In this document: piece by piece, positions 8,883 to 17,793 of the stretch
How the letters are laid out: every line of letters starts with the position of its first letter
Position numbering within the stretch: position 1 is the stretch's first letter
Assembly (NCBI RefSeq): GCF_034119845.1
Contig: NZ_CP139420.1
Span: 2,730,001 to 2,794,000, forward strand
Origin: Flavobacterium sp. NG2
Lineage (GTDB): Bacteria > Bacteroidota > Bacteroidia > Flavobacteriales > Flavobacteriaceae
DNA length: 64,000 nt
Direction of reading: 5' to 3'
Made by a program: the position numbers and the translations under genes
Notes under the pieces: generated by a model
Database searches by the model: none
What the model was told of the DNA's origin: nothing
The model's input: the letters and a program-made list of their open reading frames with translations, nothing else

Positions 8883-9383
8883 TTATTTTAGTTTTTTTAT
8901 TGTTTTGTTGATTAGATCAAAATCTTTTTCAATGGCTCGATATAAAACTATTTTGCCTGTTTTATCGATAATGATATATCTAGGAATCCAATCTAAATCA
9001 ATAGCATTGGCAAATTTTCCTTTCATTTGGTCGTTAGCCATATAGTGACTTCCTTTTAGTCTGTGTTTTGCGATACCGTATTTCCAGGCATCGACTGATT
9101 TATCCATGGAGATAAAAACATAATTCACATCAGAATGTTCAGATTGTAACTCTTTTAAATTAGGCATGGCACGAATACAATCCCCACACCAAGAAGCCCA
9201 AACCTCTATTACAGTCGTTTTTCCTTCATTTTCTTTTAAAATAGATTCAAAAGTGACTTGGTTTTCATCCAGAGTCAGTAGTGTTTCTGTTAAAGCTTCT
9301 TTTGTAAAACTTGTTTTTTCTTTATTGGTATTGGAACATGAAAAAAGAACAATCAAGAATAAAAAGGAGGCAATTTTTTTCAT
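8883..9383 (-). CDS. TlpA-like thioredoxin-fold lipoprotein
   Basis: A 166-residue exported thiol-redox protein. The N-terminus MKKIASFLFLIVLFSC forms a lipoprotein signal with a predicted lipidated Cys16. The redox centre is WASWCGDCIRAMP (CGDC), followed by NLKELQ and the cis-proline region IDLDWIPRYII. Proteins of this kind reduce or isomerise disulfides in the periplasm or at the outer membrane. It sits between the BT_3928 gene and tpiA, has its own TAnnTTTG box 15 bp upstream, and probably reads into tpiA. Confidence 0.85.
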   Translation of the reverse strand: MKKIASFLFLIVLFSCSNTNKEKTSFTKEALTETLLTLDENQVTFESILKENEGKTTVIEVWASWCGDCIRAMPNLKELQSEHSDVNYVFISMDKSVDAWKYGIAKHRLKGSHYMANDQMKGKFANAIDLDWIPRYIIIDKTGKIVLYRAIEKDFDLINKTIKKLK

Positions 9384-9397
9384 AAAATGAATTTTAG

Positions 9398-9405
9398 CAA
9401 AGTTA
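9398..9405 (-). promoter_or_regulatory. TAnnTTTG promoter box for the TlpA-like gene
   Basis: Minus-strand TAACTTTG, 15 bp before the ATG, matches the -7 consensus exactly. Confidence 0.5.
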
Positions 9406-9568
9406 GGTAAACTATAAGGATTGCCATCTTAAACTAATGATATTTTTGGCTATTTTAGATGTTTTTTACAATAAAATCAAATATTATCTAATGATTTGTT
9501 TGTGAAAACGTAATAGTTGATTGTTTTATTGAATATTTGTCAAACTGAAAGCGTTTTCGACTAAAAAT

Positions 9569-10669
9569 CTACAATTTTAAACTGTCACTATCGTTATAAT
9601 GTACTTTTTGTATAATCGTCCCTTGGTTTAAAATTACAATACTTGGATTCGCTCTTTCTATAGTTTTTAAAGTAGTTGCATCACAGAAGTAAAAGTCAAA
9701 TCCAAATCCATATTGTTTTTGTGCAGTTGCAATTTGTTCAGGAGTTGAGGCTGTCATACCAATTACTTTGTATCCCTTTTGAATAGCAGTTTTTTGTAGT
9801 TCGTTTAGTTTTTCTAACCCTTCTTTTGAAGCGTTTGGTAAATCATAAGCCACAAATACCAATAGTTTTGGTTCTTCAAGTAATTCTTCTTTGTAGTCAG
9901 AACCATCTTTATCCATCGTAAAATCATGGATAGGAGGAATGTAGCCTTCACTAATTACTTTGTCTTTTCGATCTACAAATGTTGCTCCCTCAGGAATGTT
10001 CATTAGGTCATTTTCAGTGAATTCTTTATCAACTCCGTTTACATTGTAGATAAAAATCATTTCTACTACTGATTTTGGTGCGCCTTCAGGAATCTCCATT
10101 CCTTTTTGAATGTTGGTGCCTACTTTATAAGGTCTGAAATCGATTATAGGTAAGTGATTTAATACCCAATATCCCATAAAAGCGGCAGCTATGAAACTGG
10201 TAATAGCTAGTATGTTTTGTGTTTTAGAATTAAATAGTGGTTTTACAAGTTTGTAATTAAAAGCTAAAATCAGAATGAAAAACAGTAAAACAATATCCTT
10301 AGTAAACGATTGCCAAGGCGTTAAATGCAACGCATCACCAAAACAGCCGCAGTCCTTCACTACATCATAATAAGCGGAGTAAAAAGTCAAAAAAGTAAAT
10401 TTAATAATCATAATTAGTAAAATCCCGATAGTACATTTGGATTTGTAACCAATTAAGAGCAATACACCTAAAACAACTTCAAGAATAACCACAAATAACG
10501 CAATAGCTAATGCATAAGGAATAAAAATAGGCATATTGAAGACAGGCTCACTAAAATATTCTGCAAGTTTATAGGAGAAACCAAGCGGGTCATTGAGTTT
10601 TATTAATCCTGAAATAATAAATAAAATTCCAACAAATAGTCTAGAGAATTGAGTAAGTACGTTTTTCAT
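9569..10669 (-). CDS. BT_3928 family DoxX-like membrane protein with a C-terminal soluble domain
   Basis: The first 150 residues form a four-helix DoxX/MauE-like membrane domain containing the paired-cysteine motif DCGCFGDALHLTPW. After another helix near residue 165, a soluble part follows; residues 270-360 look like a thioredoxin-fold remnant without CXXC (KVIGMTASTPEQIA, PSIVILNQGTII). Bacteroidota genomes keep this gene beside DUF1599 and tpiA, as here (19 bp from DUF1599). A role in respiratory or redox membrane chemistry is only inferred from the MauE-like cysteines. Confidence 0.8.
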   Translation of the reverse strand: MKNVLTQFSRLFVGILFIISGLIKLNDPLGFSYKLAEYFSEPVFNMPIFIPYALAIALFVVILEVVLGVLLLIGYKSKCTIGILLIMIIKFTFLTFYSAYYDVVKDCGCFGDALHLTPWQSFTKDIVLLFFILILAFNYKLVKPLFNSKTQNILAITSFIAAAFMGYWVLNHLPIIDFRPYKVGTNIQKGMEIPEGAPKSVVEMIFIYNVNGVDKEFTENDLMNIPEGATFVDRKDKVISEGYIPPIHDFTMDKDGSDYKEELLEEPKLLVFVAYDLPNASKEGLEKLNELQKTAIQKGYKVIGMTASTPEQIATAQKQYGFGFDFYFCDATTLKTIERANPSIVILNQGTIIQKVHYNDSDSLKL

Positions 10670-10688
10670 TATAATGTATGCCTTTGTA

Positions 10689-11231
10689 TTATTTTTTGAA
10701 ACCCATTAAAATTAATGCGAAAACAGAGTAGTTTATCATATCTTGATAATTGGCATCAATACCTTCAGAAACTAATGTTTTTCCTTTGTTGTCTTCAATT
10801 TGTTTTACTCTAAGAAGTTTTTGTAAAATCAAATCGGTTAAGGAACTTACACGCATATCACGCCAAGCTTCACCATAATCGTGATTTTTTGCTTCCATTA
10901 GTTCTTTTGTTAGCGTAGCTTTTGCATCATACAATTGGGTTGCTTGTTCAAGGTTTAAATCAGGTTGATCGACTACACCTAATTCTAACTGAATTAAAGC
11001 CATGATGGAATAGTTAATAATTCCGATGAATTCGCTAGTTTCGTCCTCGTCAACTTTACGGACTTCGTTTTCTTGTAAGCTTCGAATGCGCTGTGCTTTG
11101 ATGAATATTTGATCGGTTAATGAAGGCAAACGTAAAATACGCCATGCACTTCCATAATCTTTCATTTTATTGTTGAATAAGTCACGGCAAATTGCCATAA
11201 CCGAATCGTATTCTTGAGAAGTATTCTTCAT
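10689..11231 (-). CDS. DUF1599 domain protein with two internal repeats
   Basis: A 180-residue cytoplasmic protein built from two similar halves. The first has YGSAWRILRLPSLTDQIFIK and the second YGEAWRDMRVSSLTDLILQK, each followed by a basic segment and an INYS(I/V)MALI-type helix. This is the DUF1599 fold, which has been linked to nucleotide-modification proteins; no enzymatic residue can be assigned here. It heads the operon with BT_3928 (19 bp) and has a TAnnTTTG box 19 bp upstream. Confidence 0.82.
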   Translation of the reverse strand: MKNTSQEYDSVMAICRDLFNNKMKDYGSAWRILRLPSLTDQIFIKAQRIRSLQENEVRKVDEDETSEFIGIINYSIMALIQLELGVVDQPDLNLEQATQLYDAKATLTKELMEAKNHDYGEAWRDMRVSSLTDLILQKLLRVKQIEDNKGKTLVSEGIDANYQDMINYSVFALILMGFKK

Positions 11232-11250
11232 TATTGATGTATATTTGTCA

Positions 11251-11258
11251 CAAAAATA
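11251..11258 (-). promoter_or_regulatory. TAnnTTTG promoter box for the DUF1599 operon
   Basis: Minus-strand TATTTTTG, 19 bp before the DUF1599 ATG, is a perfect -7 box. Confidence 0.55.
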
Positions 11259-11465
11259 ACTTTTTTTTTGGATTGAAAGGTGTAGAAACAGATGAAAAAG
11301 GGTTAGACACGATTTCCACGAATTCTAACAAATTATATGGGGTTAAACTTGAATTAAGCTGTTTATTTTCTTTAAGGAGGCTAGTGAAATTTAATAAGGC
11401 CTAATTATTCGTTTAATTTTTTGAAATTCGTGAAAAAAAGCATTACAAAATTCAATAGCAAAACA

Positions 11466-12290
11466 ATGACAATAAACTGTAAAGGACACTTAATTGATTT
11501 AGAGATTCCAAAAGTAATGGGAATTTTGAATGTTACGCCCAATTCATTTTTTGATGGAGGGAAATACAAGAACGAATCAGAAATACTTTCCCAAGTCGAA
11601 AAAATGCTGAGTGATGGTGCTACATTTATTGATGTTGGGGCTTATTCTAGTAAACCTAATGCTGAGTTTGTTTCGGAATCGGAAGAAATTGATCGTATCG
11701 TTCCAGTTATTGATTTGATATTGAATAGGTTTCCAGATGCATTTCTTTCAATAGATACTTTTAGAAGCGAAGTAGCAAAGATTGCAATCGAAAATGGTGC
11801 TGCCATTATTAATGATGTATCGGCTGGAAAGTTAGATGATAAGATGTTTGAAACCGTTGCGAAGTACAATGTTCCTTATATCATGATGCATATGCGGGGT
11901 ACGCCACAAACGATGCAAACTATGACTGAATACGAGGATATTGTCAAAGAAATGTTGTTCTATTTCTCTGAACGTGTTAGTATGGCTCGTAGTTTTGGGA
12001 TTAATGATTTAATTATTGATACTGGATTTGGTTTCGCTAAAACATTGGCACAAAATTATGAGGTGCTTCGAAAATTAGAGCTGTTTCAAATGCTTGATTT
12101 GCCTATCCTAACAGGTGTTTCCAGAAAATCCATGATTTACAAACTATTAGAAAATAGTCCAGCAGAAGCATTGAATGGAACAACGGTGTTGAATACCATA
12201 GCTTTAACAAAAGGAGCTAAAATACTAAGAGTTCACGATGTGAAAGAAGCCTTCGAGGCTATTCAAATATGGAATCAATTTGTGGATTAA
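11466..12290 (+). CDS. folP: Dihydropteroate synthase
   Basis: FolP joins p-aminobenzoate to the pterin diphosphate in folate synthesis and is the sulfonamide target. The motifs are MGILNVTPNSFFDGG, the pterin-site AIINDVSAG, the IMMHMRGTPQTMQ loop and TGVSRKSM. I chose the Met of MTINCKGHL, giving 274 residues; the upstream in-frame Met would add 15 basic residues not usual for the family. It is divergent from DUF1599, a pairing kept in Bacteroidota. Its stop codon directly abuts the fahA stop, with no base between. Confidence 0.96.
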   Translation: MTINCKGHLIDLEIPKVMGILNVTPNSFFDGGKYKNESEILSQVEKMLSDGATFIDVGAYSSKPNAEFVSESEEIDRIVPVIDLILNRFPDAFLSIDTFRSEVAKIAIENGAAIINDVSAGKLDDKMFETVAKYNVPYIMMHMRGTPQTMQTMTEYEDIVKEMLFYFSERVSMARSFGINDLIIDTGFGFAKTLAQNYEVLRKLELFQMLDLPILTGVSRKSMIYKLLENSPAEALNGTTVLNTIALTKGAKILRVHDVKEAFEAIQIWNQFVD

Positions 12291-13577
12291 TTATTTTCTA
12301 ACAAAAGGTGGAAGTAATTTAGATGAAACTTCTCCAAATCCGATTCTTACTTGACTATTTTTACAAAATCCTGTCATAATTACCGTATCGTTATCGTTAA
12401 TAAATTTGCGTTCTGAACCGTCGTTTAATTTTATTGGTTCTTTTCCGCCCCAAGTTAACTCTAACATTGAGCCATAGCTTTCTTTTGTAGGACCAGAAAT
12501 GGTTCCAGAGCCCATCATGTCACCTGAGTTCACTCTACATCCATTTGAGGTGTGGTGTGTTAGTTGTTGATTCATCGTCCAATACAGGTGTTTGAAATTG
12601 GATTTGGTAACTATTGTAGGTGTTTCATTATCTTCAGGTTGGATAGCTACTTCAAGTTGAATGTCGAAGGAGTGTTTTCCTTTTTGTTGCAAATAAGGTA
12701 GTGGACTTGGATTTTGTTTTGGACTAGCGGTTCTAAAAGGTTCTAGCGCATCCATAGTCACAATCCAAGGAGAAATAGAAGTAGCAAAATTCTTAGATAA
12801 AAAGGGGCCTAATGGCATGTATTCCCATTTTTGAATATCTCTAGTACTCCAATCATTTAGTATCACCATTCCGAAAATGTAATCTTCAGCCTCATTTATA
12901 GGAATCATTTCTCCCATAATATTTGCATCGGTAGTAATAAAAGCGGTTTCTAATTCAAAATCCACACATCGTGATGGTCCGAAAACAGGAGAGTTTTCAC
13001 CATGTGGTAAAGTTTGTCCTATAGGTCTGTGAACAGGAATACCTGAAGGGATAATAGTTGAACTTCTGCCGTGATAACCTACAGGAATATGAAGCCAATT
13101 AGGTAAAAGTGCATTCTCAGCATCGCGTATCATAGTTCCAACATTGGTTGCATGCTCTTTGCTTGAGTAGAAATCAGTATAGTCTCCAATTAAAACAGGA
13201 AGCTGCATTTCAACATCCGCTATATTAAAGATGACAATGTCTTTGTGTTTTTCATTATCACGTAATTTTGGGTTTTTTTCGTCAAAAATATCAGCAATAC
13301 GATTGCGAACTAATCGCCAAGTTTTTTTTCCATCAGAAATAAAATCATTCAAAGTATCCTGCATGAACATGTCATCAGTCAAATCAATGCCTGAAAAGTA
13401 ATTCATTTGCTGTAAAGCTCCTAAATCTATAGCGTAATCACCAATTCTAGTTCCAACGGTAACAATGTTTTCTTTTGTTAAGAAAACGCCGAAAGGAATG
13501 TTTTGAATTGGAAAATCACTGTTTTCAGAAACTGACAACCAAGATTTTCTTTTAGTATCGTTAGCGAATATTGGCAT
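12291..13577 (-). CDS. fahA: Fumarylacetoacetase
   Basis: Fumarylacetoacetase hydrolyses fumarylacetoacetate to fumarate and acetoacetate, the last step of tyrosine catabolism through homogentisate. The 428-residue length is typical. Visible motifs are the SH3-like N-terminal domain start (NIPFGVF), the catalytic His in ATNVGTM and preceding region, the metal-binding glutamates in CVDFELETAFI, and LNDWSTRDIQKWEYMPLGPFLSKNF. Other homogentisate-pathway genes are not in this window. The promoter is very clear (-33 TTG, 19 bp, TATATTTG) and overlaps the control region of divergent glyA. Confidence 0.96.
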   Translation of the reverse strand: MPIFANDTKRKSWLSVSENSDFPIQNIPFGVFLTKENIVTVGTRIGDYAIDLGALQQMNYFSGIDLTDDMFMQDTLNDFISDGKKTWRLVRNRIADIFDEKNPKLRDNEKHKDIVIFNIADVEMQLPVLIGDYTDFYSSKEHATNVGTMIRDAENALLPNWLHIPVGYHGRSSTIIPSGIPVHRPIGQTLPHGENSPVFGPSRCVDFELETAFITTDANIMGEMIPINEAEDYIFGMVILNDWSTRDIQKWEYMPLGPFLSKNFATSISPWIVTMDALEPFRTASPKQNPSPLPYLQQKGKHSFDIQLEVAIQPEDNETPTIVTKSNFKHLYWTMNQQLTHHTSNGCRVNSGDMMGSGTISGPTKESYGSMLELTWGGKEPIKLNDGSERKFINDNDTVIMTGFCKNSQVRIGFGEVSSKLLPPFVRK

Positions 13578-13607
13578 ATTGAGATTATTTTGTGAAAATT
13601 ATTATAT

Positions 13608-13640
13608 CAAATATATCATAATCTAGCTATTTCACAAACG
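13608..13640 (-). promoter_or_regulatory. Full promoter of fahA (-33 TTG and -7 TATATTTG)
   Basis: On the minus strand a TTG within CGTTTGTG is followed after 19 bp by TATATTTG. This is one of the best matches in the window to TTG-N17-23-TAnnTTTG. The -7 box lies at 13608-13615. Confidence 0.65.
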
Positions 13641-13648
13641 TTTTTTTG

Positions 13649-13656
13649 TATTTTTG
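13649..13656 (+). promoter_or_regulatory. TAnnTTTG promoter box for glyA
   Basis: TATTTTTG lies 25 bp before the glyA ATG at 13682. It overlaps the first codons of the longer in-frame ORF start at 13646, so it supports the internal Met. It is only 9 bp from the divergent fahA promoter. Confidence 0.55.
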
Positions 13657-13681
13657 CGTCAAATTAACTAAATTGATAGAA

Positions 13682-14956
13682 ATGCAACGCGACAAACAAA
13701 TTTTTGACCTTATTCTTGAAGAACAAGATAGACAAATACACGGATTAGAACTTATTGCCTCTGAGAACTTTGTTAGTGACGAAGTTATCGAAGCTGCTGG
13801 TTCAGTTTTGACTAATAAATATGCCGAGGGGTATCCAGGAAAAAGATATTATGGTGGTTGCGAAGTTGTTGATATCGTAGAGCAAATTGCAATTGATAGA
13901 GCTAAAGAATTGTTTGGAGCAGCTTATGCTAATGTTCAACCACATTCAGGTTCTCAAGCAAATGCTTCTGTTTTTCACGCTTGTTTACAGCCAGGTGACA
14001 AAATTTTAGGTTTTGATTTATCTCACGGAGGTCACTTAACTCACGGTTCACCAGTTAACTTTTCAGGACGTGTTTACAACCCAGTTTTTTATGGTGTTGA
14101 AAAAGAAACAGGTCGTTTGAACTACGATAAAATACAAGAAATTGCTACTAAAGAGCAACCAAAATTAATCATCGCAGGAGCTTCGGCTTACTCACGTGAT
14201 ATGGATTTTGCTCGTTTTAGAGAAATAGCTGATAGTGTAGGTGCTATTTTGATGGCTGATATTTCTCATCCAGCAGGTCTTATTGCTAAAGGTTTATTGA
14301 ATGATCCAATTCCTCATTGTCATGTAGTTACTACAACAACTCACAAAACATTACGTGGACCAAGAGGTGGTTTGATATTGATGGGTAAAGATTTTGAAAA
14401 CCCATGGGGATTGAAAACTCCAAAAGGAGATATCAGAATGATGTCTTCATTATTAGACTTAGCTGTTTTCCCTGGAAATCAAGGAGGTCCTTTGATGCAC
14501 ATCATCGCTGCTAAAGCGGTAGCTTTTGGTGAAGCTTTACAAGATGAGTTCTTTACTTACGCTCGTCAATTGCAAAAAAATGCTAATGCTATGGCTGATG
14601 CTTTTGTAAAAAGAGGGTATGATATTATCTCTGGAGGTACTGACAACCACATGATGTTGATTGACTTGAGAAACAAAGGGATTTCTGGTAAAGATGCTGA
14701 AAATGCGTTGGTTAAAGCTGAAATCACAGTAAATAAAAACATGGTTCCATTTGATGACAAATCTCCATTTGTTACATCTGGTATTCGTGTAGGAACTGCT
14801 GCTATAACTACTCGTGGATTAGTAGAAGATGATATGGAAACTATCGTAGCTATGATTGACAAAGTATTGACAAATCATACTAACGAAGCAGTTATCGAAG
14901 CAGTAGCTGAAGAAGTAAACGAAATGATGAGCGAAAGAGCGATTTTCGTTTTCTAA
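13682..14956 (+). CDS. glyA: Serine hydroxymethyltransferase
   Basis: GlyA converts serine and tetrahydrofolate to glycine and methylene-tetrahydrofolate using PLP. The motifs are [41 protein letters not shown], and the PLP-lysine region [15 protein letters not shown] chose the MQRDKQIF start (424 residues) because the promoter box lies at 13649-13656 and the extra N-terminal residues are not family-like. It is divergent from fahA with two closely packed promoters. Confidence 0.97.
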   Translation: MQRDKQIFDLILEEQDRQIHGLELIASENFVSDEVIEAAGSVLTNKYAEGYPGKRYYGGCEVVDIVEQIAIDRAKELFGAAYANVQPHSGSQANASVFHACLQPGDKILGFDLSHGGHLTHGSPVNFSGRVYNPVFYGVEKETGRLNYDKIQEIATKEQPKLIIAGASAYSRDMDFARFREIADSVGAILMADISHPAGLIAKGLLNDPIPHCHVVTTTTHKTLRGPRGGLILMGKDFENPWGLKTPKGDIRMMSSLLDLAVFPGNQGGPLMHIIAAKAVAFGEALQDEFFTYARQLQKNANAMADAFVKRGYDIISGGTDNHMMLIDLRNKGISGKDAENALVKAEITVNKNMVPFDDKSPFVTSGIRVGTAAITTRGLVEDDMETIVAMIDKVLTNHTNEAVIEAVAEEVNEMMSERAIFVF

Positions 14957-14989
14957 ACATTTAGGTTTAAAAAGTTTCATGTTTAAAGT

Positions 14990-15041
14990 TTAAAGTTTTG
15001 TGATTGCCGAAAGTCATTGCAAAACTTTAAGCTTTTTTTTT
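14990..15041 (+). terminator. Intrinsic terminator of glyA
   Basis: Perfect 11-bp arms (TTAAAGTTTTG and CAAAACTTTAA) enclose a 19-nt loop that can itself pair (TGA/TCA), followed by GC and nine T. Downstream are short direct repeats of the form CCTGAAA, a common filler in these genomes. Confidence 0.75.
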
Positions 15042-15095
15042 AGAAAAACCTGAAACCTGAAACTTGAAACTTTTTTAAAATTAAACAAAAAAATC

Positions 15096-15689
15096 ATGGG
15101 TGTATTACGATTGCAATTACCAACAGACCCAAGATGGGTTAATATTGTAGAGAAGAACATTGAAGAAATCCTAACGGATCACGCTTGGTGTGAACAAAAA
15201 GCTGCAACTAATGCCATTACAATTATTACGAATAATTCTGAGCATCAAGATTTAGTTAAAGATTTATTGGCTTTGGCCAAAGAAGAAATCGACCATTTCG
15301 AACAAGTTCATAATCTCATTATTAAAAGAGGGCTGAAACTAGGTCGAGAGCGTAAAGATGATTATGTGAATGAGTTGTATTTGTATATGAAGCGTAGTAG
15401 TGACGGAAGTAGAGTCTCAGGATTAGTAGAGCGTTTGTTGTTCTCGGCTATGATTGAAGCTAGAAGTTGTGAGCGTTTTAAAGTGCTTTCAGAGAATATT
15501 CAAGACGAAGAACTAGCGGTGTTTTATAGAGAATTGATGGAAAGTGAAGCAGGACATTATACGACTTTTATTACCTATGCTCGAAAATATGGTCAAGGAA
15601 TCGATGTTGAAAAACGTTGGAGAGAGTGGTTGGCTTATGAGGAATCTATTATAGCTAATTACGGTAAAGGGGAGACTATTCATGGCTAG
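15096..15689 (+). CDS. miaE: tRNA-(ms2io6A)-hydroxylase
   Basis: MiaE is a ferritin-like di-iron oxygenase that hydroxylates the isopentenyl side chain of ms2i6A37 in tRNA. The 197 residues contain the carboxylate/histidine ligand motifs KEEIDHFEQVH, EARSCERFKVL and ESEAGHYTTFI, spaced as in the four-helix di-iron fold. The N-terminal RLQLPTDPRWV is typical. It lies 139 bp after glyA behind a terminator, so it probably has its own promoter, which I could not identify. Confidence 0.93.
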   Translation: MGVLRLQLPTDPRWVNIVEKNIEEILTDHAWCEQKAATNAITIITNNSEHQDLVKDLLALAKEEIDHFEQVHNLIIKRGLKLGRERKDDYVNELYLYMKRSSDGSRVSGLVERLLFSAMIEARSCERFKVLSENIQDEELAVFYRELMESEAGHYTTFITYARKYGQGIDVEKRWREWLAYEESIIANYGKGETIHG

Positions 15690-15750
15690 GATTTAAGGTT
15701 TAAACACAAAGAGCACTAAGGAGACACAAAGGTTCACTAAGTTTTTTTTT

Positions 15751-15990
15751 ACATATAAGCCATATAAGTTTTTAACCAAATGCTTTTTAAAACCATTTAA
15801 GAAATTAAAGAGCATTTAAGTATGAACTAGTCCAATGTTTTACGATGAAACAATTTTGATTAATTTTTAATTTCTTTAATCTGTGTTCAAAATAAACAAT
15901 ACACCCAATGAAAGCTTATATGACTTATATGTTTTAAATTTTTATAGACAAAGCTTATGTGTTCTTAAATTTCTTAAATGGTTTTAAAAA
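15751..15990. repeat. Interleaved inverted repeats, second copy (miaE-fumC gap)
   Basis: The 330-bp gap between miaE and fumC holds no gene. It begins with a CACAAAGAGCACTAAGGAG-type filler repeat. Then arm A (15751-15768), arm B (about 15784-15810, AAAACCATTTAAGAAATT), arm A' (15915-15933, CTTATATGACTTATATG) and arm B' (15963-15990, AATTTCTTAAATGGTTTT) follow in the same interleaved order as at 7771-8024. Spacing between the pairs is also similar. Confidence 0.72.
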
Positions 15991-16019
15991 AGCTATTTTG
16001 TTGAAAATAAGTGCATTTC

Positions 16020-17405
16020 TTAAACCATATCCTCTGGTTTGACCCATAAATCAAACTCTTCAGCCGTTAGATACCCCAATCGAATGGCTTCTTCTTTAAG
16101 AGTTGTGCCGTTTTTGTGAGCCGTTTGAGCAATTTCGGCAGCTTTATAATAGCCTATTTTAGGGTTTAAAGCTGTGACTAACATTAAAGAGTTGTTAACT
16201 AATTCTTTGATGCGTTTGTAATTGGGTTCGATTCCTTGTGCACAATGAATATCAAAAGAACGGCAAGCATCGCCTAGCAGTTGTGCTGATTGCAGAAAGT
16301 TGGCTGCAATCATGGGTTTAAAGACATTTAATTCATATTGTCCTTGCATGCCTCCAATTGTAATCGCAACATCATTACCCATTACCTGTGCACAAACCAT
16401 AGTCAAGGCTTCGCATTGTGTTGGATTTACTTTTCCGGGCATAATTGAGGAACCGGGTTCGTTTTCGGGTATCAAAATTTCGCCAATTCCAGAACGAGGT
16501 CCTGAAGCTAACATTCGAATATCATTGGCAATTTTGTTTAAAGAAACGGCTAATTGTTTCAAAGCACCATGGGATTCTACCAATGCATCATGAGCGGCTA
16601 GGGCTTCAAATTTATTTTTGGCAGTTTTAAATGGATGACCTGTAAAAAGGGCAATATATTCAGCTACTTTTTTGTCATAACCTTCTGGTGTGTTTAATCC
16701 AGTTCCTACAGCAGTACCACCTAATGCAATTTCAGATAAATGGGGCAGGCTATTTTTTAAGGCTTTTAACCCATGGTCGAGTTGTGAAACATATCCTGAA
16801 AGTTCTTGTCCTAATGTAAGCGGTGTAGCATCCATAAGGTGTGTGCGGCCAATTTTTACTACATCTTTAAATTTGGACGCTTTGTTGTGGAGTGTCTTTT
16901 TTAGTTGTTCAATAGCAGGGATGGTATGTTCAACCACTTTTTTATAAGCGGCAATGTGCATGGCAGTGGGGAAGGTGTCATTAGATGACTGTGATTGATT
17001 TACATCGTCATTGGCTTTAATAAAGGTAATGTCGTCGCCAATTTTAAGTTCTTGGAGTACCTGTGCTCGATTAGCAATAACTTCATTTACATTCATATTG
17101 CTTTGAGTACCTGAGCCTGTTTGCCAAATAACCAGAGGGAATTGACTTTTTAATTTCCCTGCTAATATTTCATCACAGACGGTTGCAATAGCATCTCTTT
17201 TTTTGATGGCTAAAACTCCTAAATCACAATTGGTGTATGCAGCTGCTTTTTTTAAATAAGCAAATCCCATAATAATCTCTATGGGCATAGAAGCAGGATT
17301 ACCAATTTTAAAATTAGCACGTGAACGTTCTGTTTGTGCTCCCCAATATTTGTCGGCGGGAACCTTTACTTCTCCTAGGGTATCTTTTTCAATTCTAAAT
17401 TTCAT
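16020..17405 (-). CDS. fumC: Fumarate hydratase, class II
   Basis: FumC hydrates fumarate to malate in the TCA cycle. The 461-residue length is standard for the iron-free class II enzyme. Motifs include [17 protein letters not shown], the [17 protein letters not shown] active-site loop with its histidine, and the superfamily signature [13 protein letters not shown]. Its product chemistry links to fahA nearby, which yields fumarate, but the two are not one operon. No clear TAnnTTTG box lies close to the ATG. Confidence 0.97.
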   Translation of the reverse strand: MKFRIEKDTLGEVKVPADKYWGAQTERSRANFKIGNPASMPIEIIMGFAYLKKAAAYTNCDLGVLAIKKRDAIATVCDEILAGKLKSQFPLVIWQTGSGTQSNMNVNEVIANRAQVLQELKIGDDITFIKANDDVNQSQSSNDTFPTAMHIAAYKKVVEHTIPAIEQLKKTLHNKASKFKDVVKIGRTHLMDATPLTLGQELSGYVSQLDHGLKALKNSLPHLSEIALGGTAVGTGLNTPEGYDKKVAEYIALFTGHPFKTAKNKFEALAAHDALVESHGALKQLAVSLNKIANDIRMLASGPRSGIGEILIPENEPGSSIMPGKVNPTQCEALTMVCAQVMGNDVAITIGGMQGQYELNVFKPMIAANFLQSAQLLGDACRSFDIHCAQGIEPNYKRIKELVNNSLMLVTALNPKIGYYKAAEIAQTAHKNGTTLKEEAIRLGYLTAEEFDLWVKPEDMV

Positions 17406-17519
17406 AATAGGAGTATTTAAAAAGATTAATATTTTTTTGAATTGAATGCGTACAAATGAGTAAAATAGCTATTCAAAAATACGGATTATTATTTTTTATA
17501 TAAATTGATTTGCTTTTTA

Positions 17520-17550
17520 TTGTTACGAAAAGATTTTAAACCTATATTTG
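17520..17550 (+). promoter_or_regulatory. Full promoter of the small membrane-protein gene
   Basis: TTG at 17520-17522, a 20-bp spacer, and TATATTTG at 17543-17550 match both Bacteroidota promoter elements. The box covers the earlier in-frame start at 17548, so translation must begin at 17578. Confidence 0.65.
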
Positions 17551-17577
17551 TGGCTACATTCAAAAATTCCGGAAAAC

Positions 17578-17742
17578 ATGTTTGAATTTTCACAGTACTT
17601 AGGCTTTTTACTTTTCTTAACCATTCTTACTATAGGATTTTGGTTAATGTTTTTCTTAGTTGGTTTCGTTCAATATTGGATTGGTGGAGCTTTATGGGAA
17701 AGATACAAAGAAAAGAAAGCTAAAAAGCAAGAATCACTTTAA
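17578..17742 (+). CDS. Small membrane protein of unknown function (54 aa)
   Basis: The 54-residue product has one long or two short hydrophobic stretches (LGFLLFLTILTIGFW and FFLVGFVQYWIGGAL) and a charged C-terminal tail rich in lysine (KEKKAKKQ), predicted to face the cytoplasm. No family is recognised. A strong promoter and a strong downstream terminator bracket it, giving a short monocistronic transcript, which supports a real gene. Confidence 0.6.
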   Translation: MFEFSQYLGFLLFLTILTIGFWLMFFLVGFVQYWIGGALWERYKEKKAKKQESL

Positions 17743-17762
17743 GACTTAATTTGATTTAAAAT

Positions 17763-17793
17763 AAAAAAGGACTCGATTTTCGAGTCCTTTTTT
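17763..17793. terminator. Bidirectional intrinsic terminator
   Basis: Perfect 13-bp arms (AAAAAAGGACTCG and CGAGTCCTTTTTT) with a 5-nt loop. It serves the small membrane gene on the left and the leftward TonB-receptor gene, whose stop lies directly at its edge. Confidence 0.85.

Noticed and set aside
13646..13681. Longer start for glyA
   Set aside because: The glyA promoter box overlaps these codons, and the extra residues are not seen in SHMT proteins.
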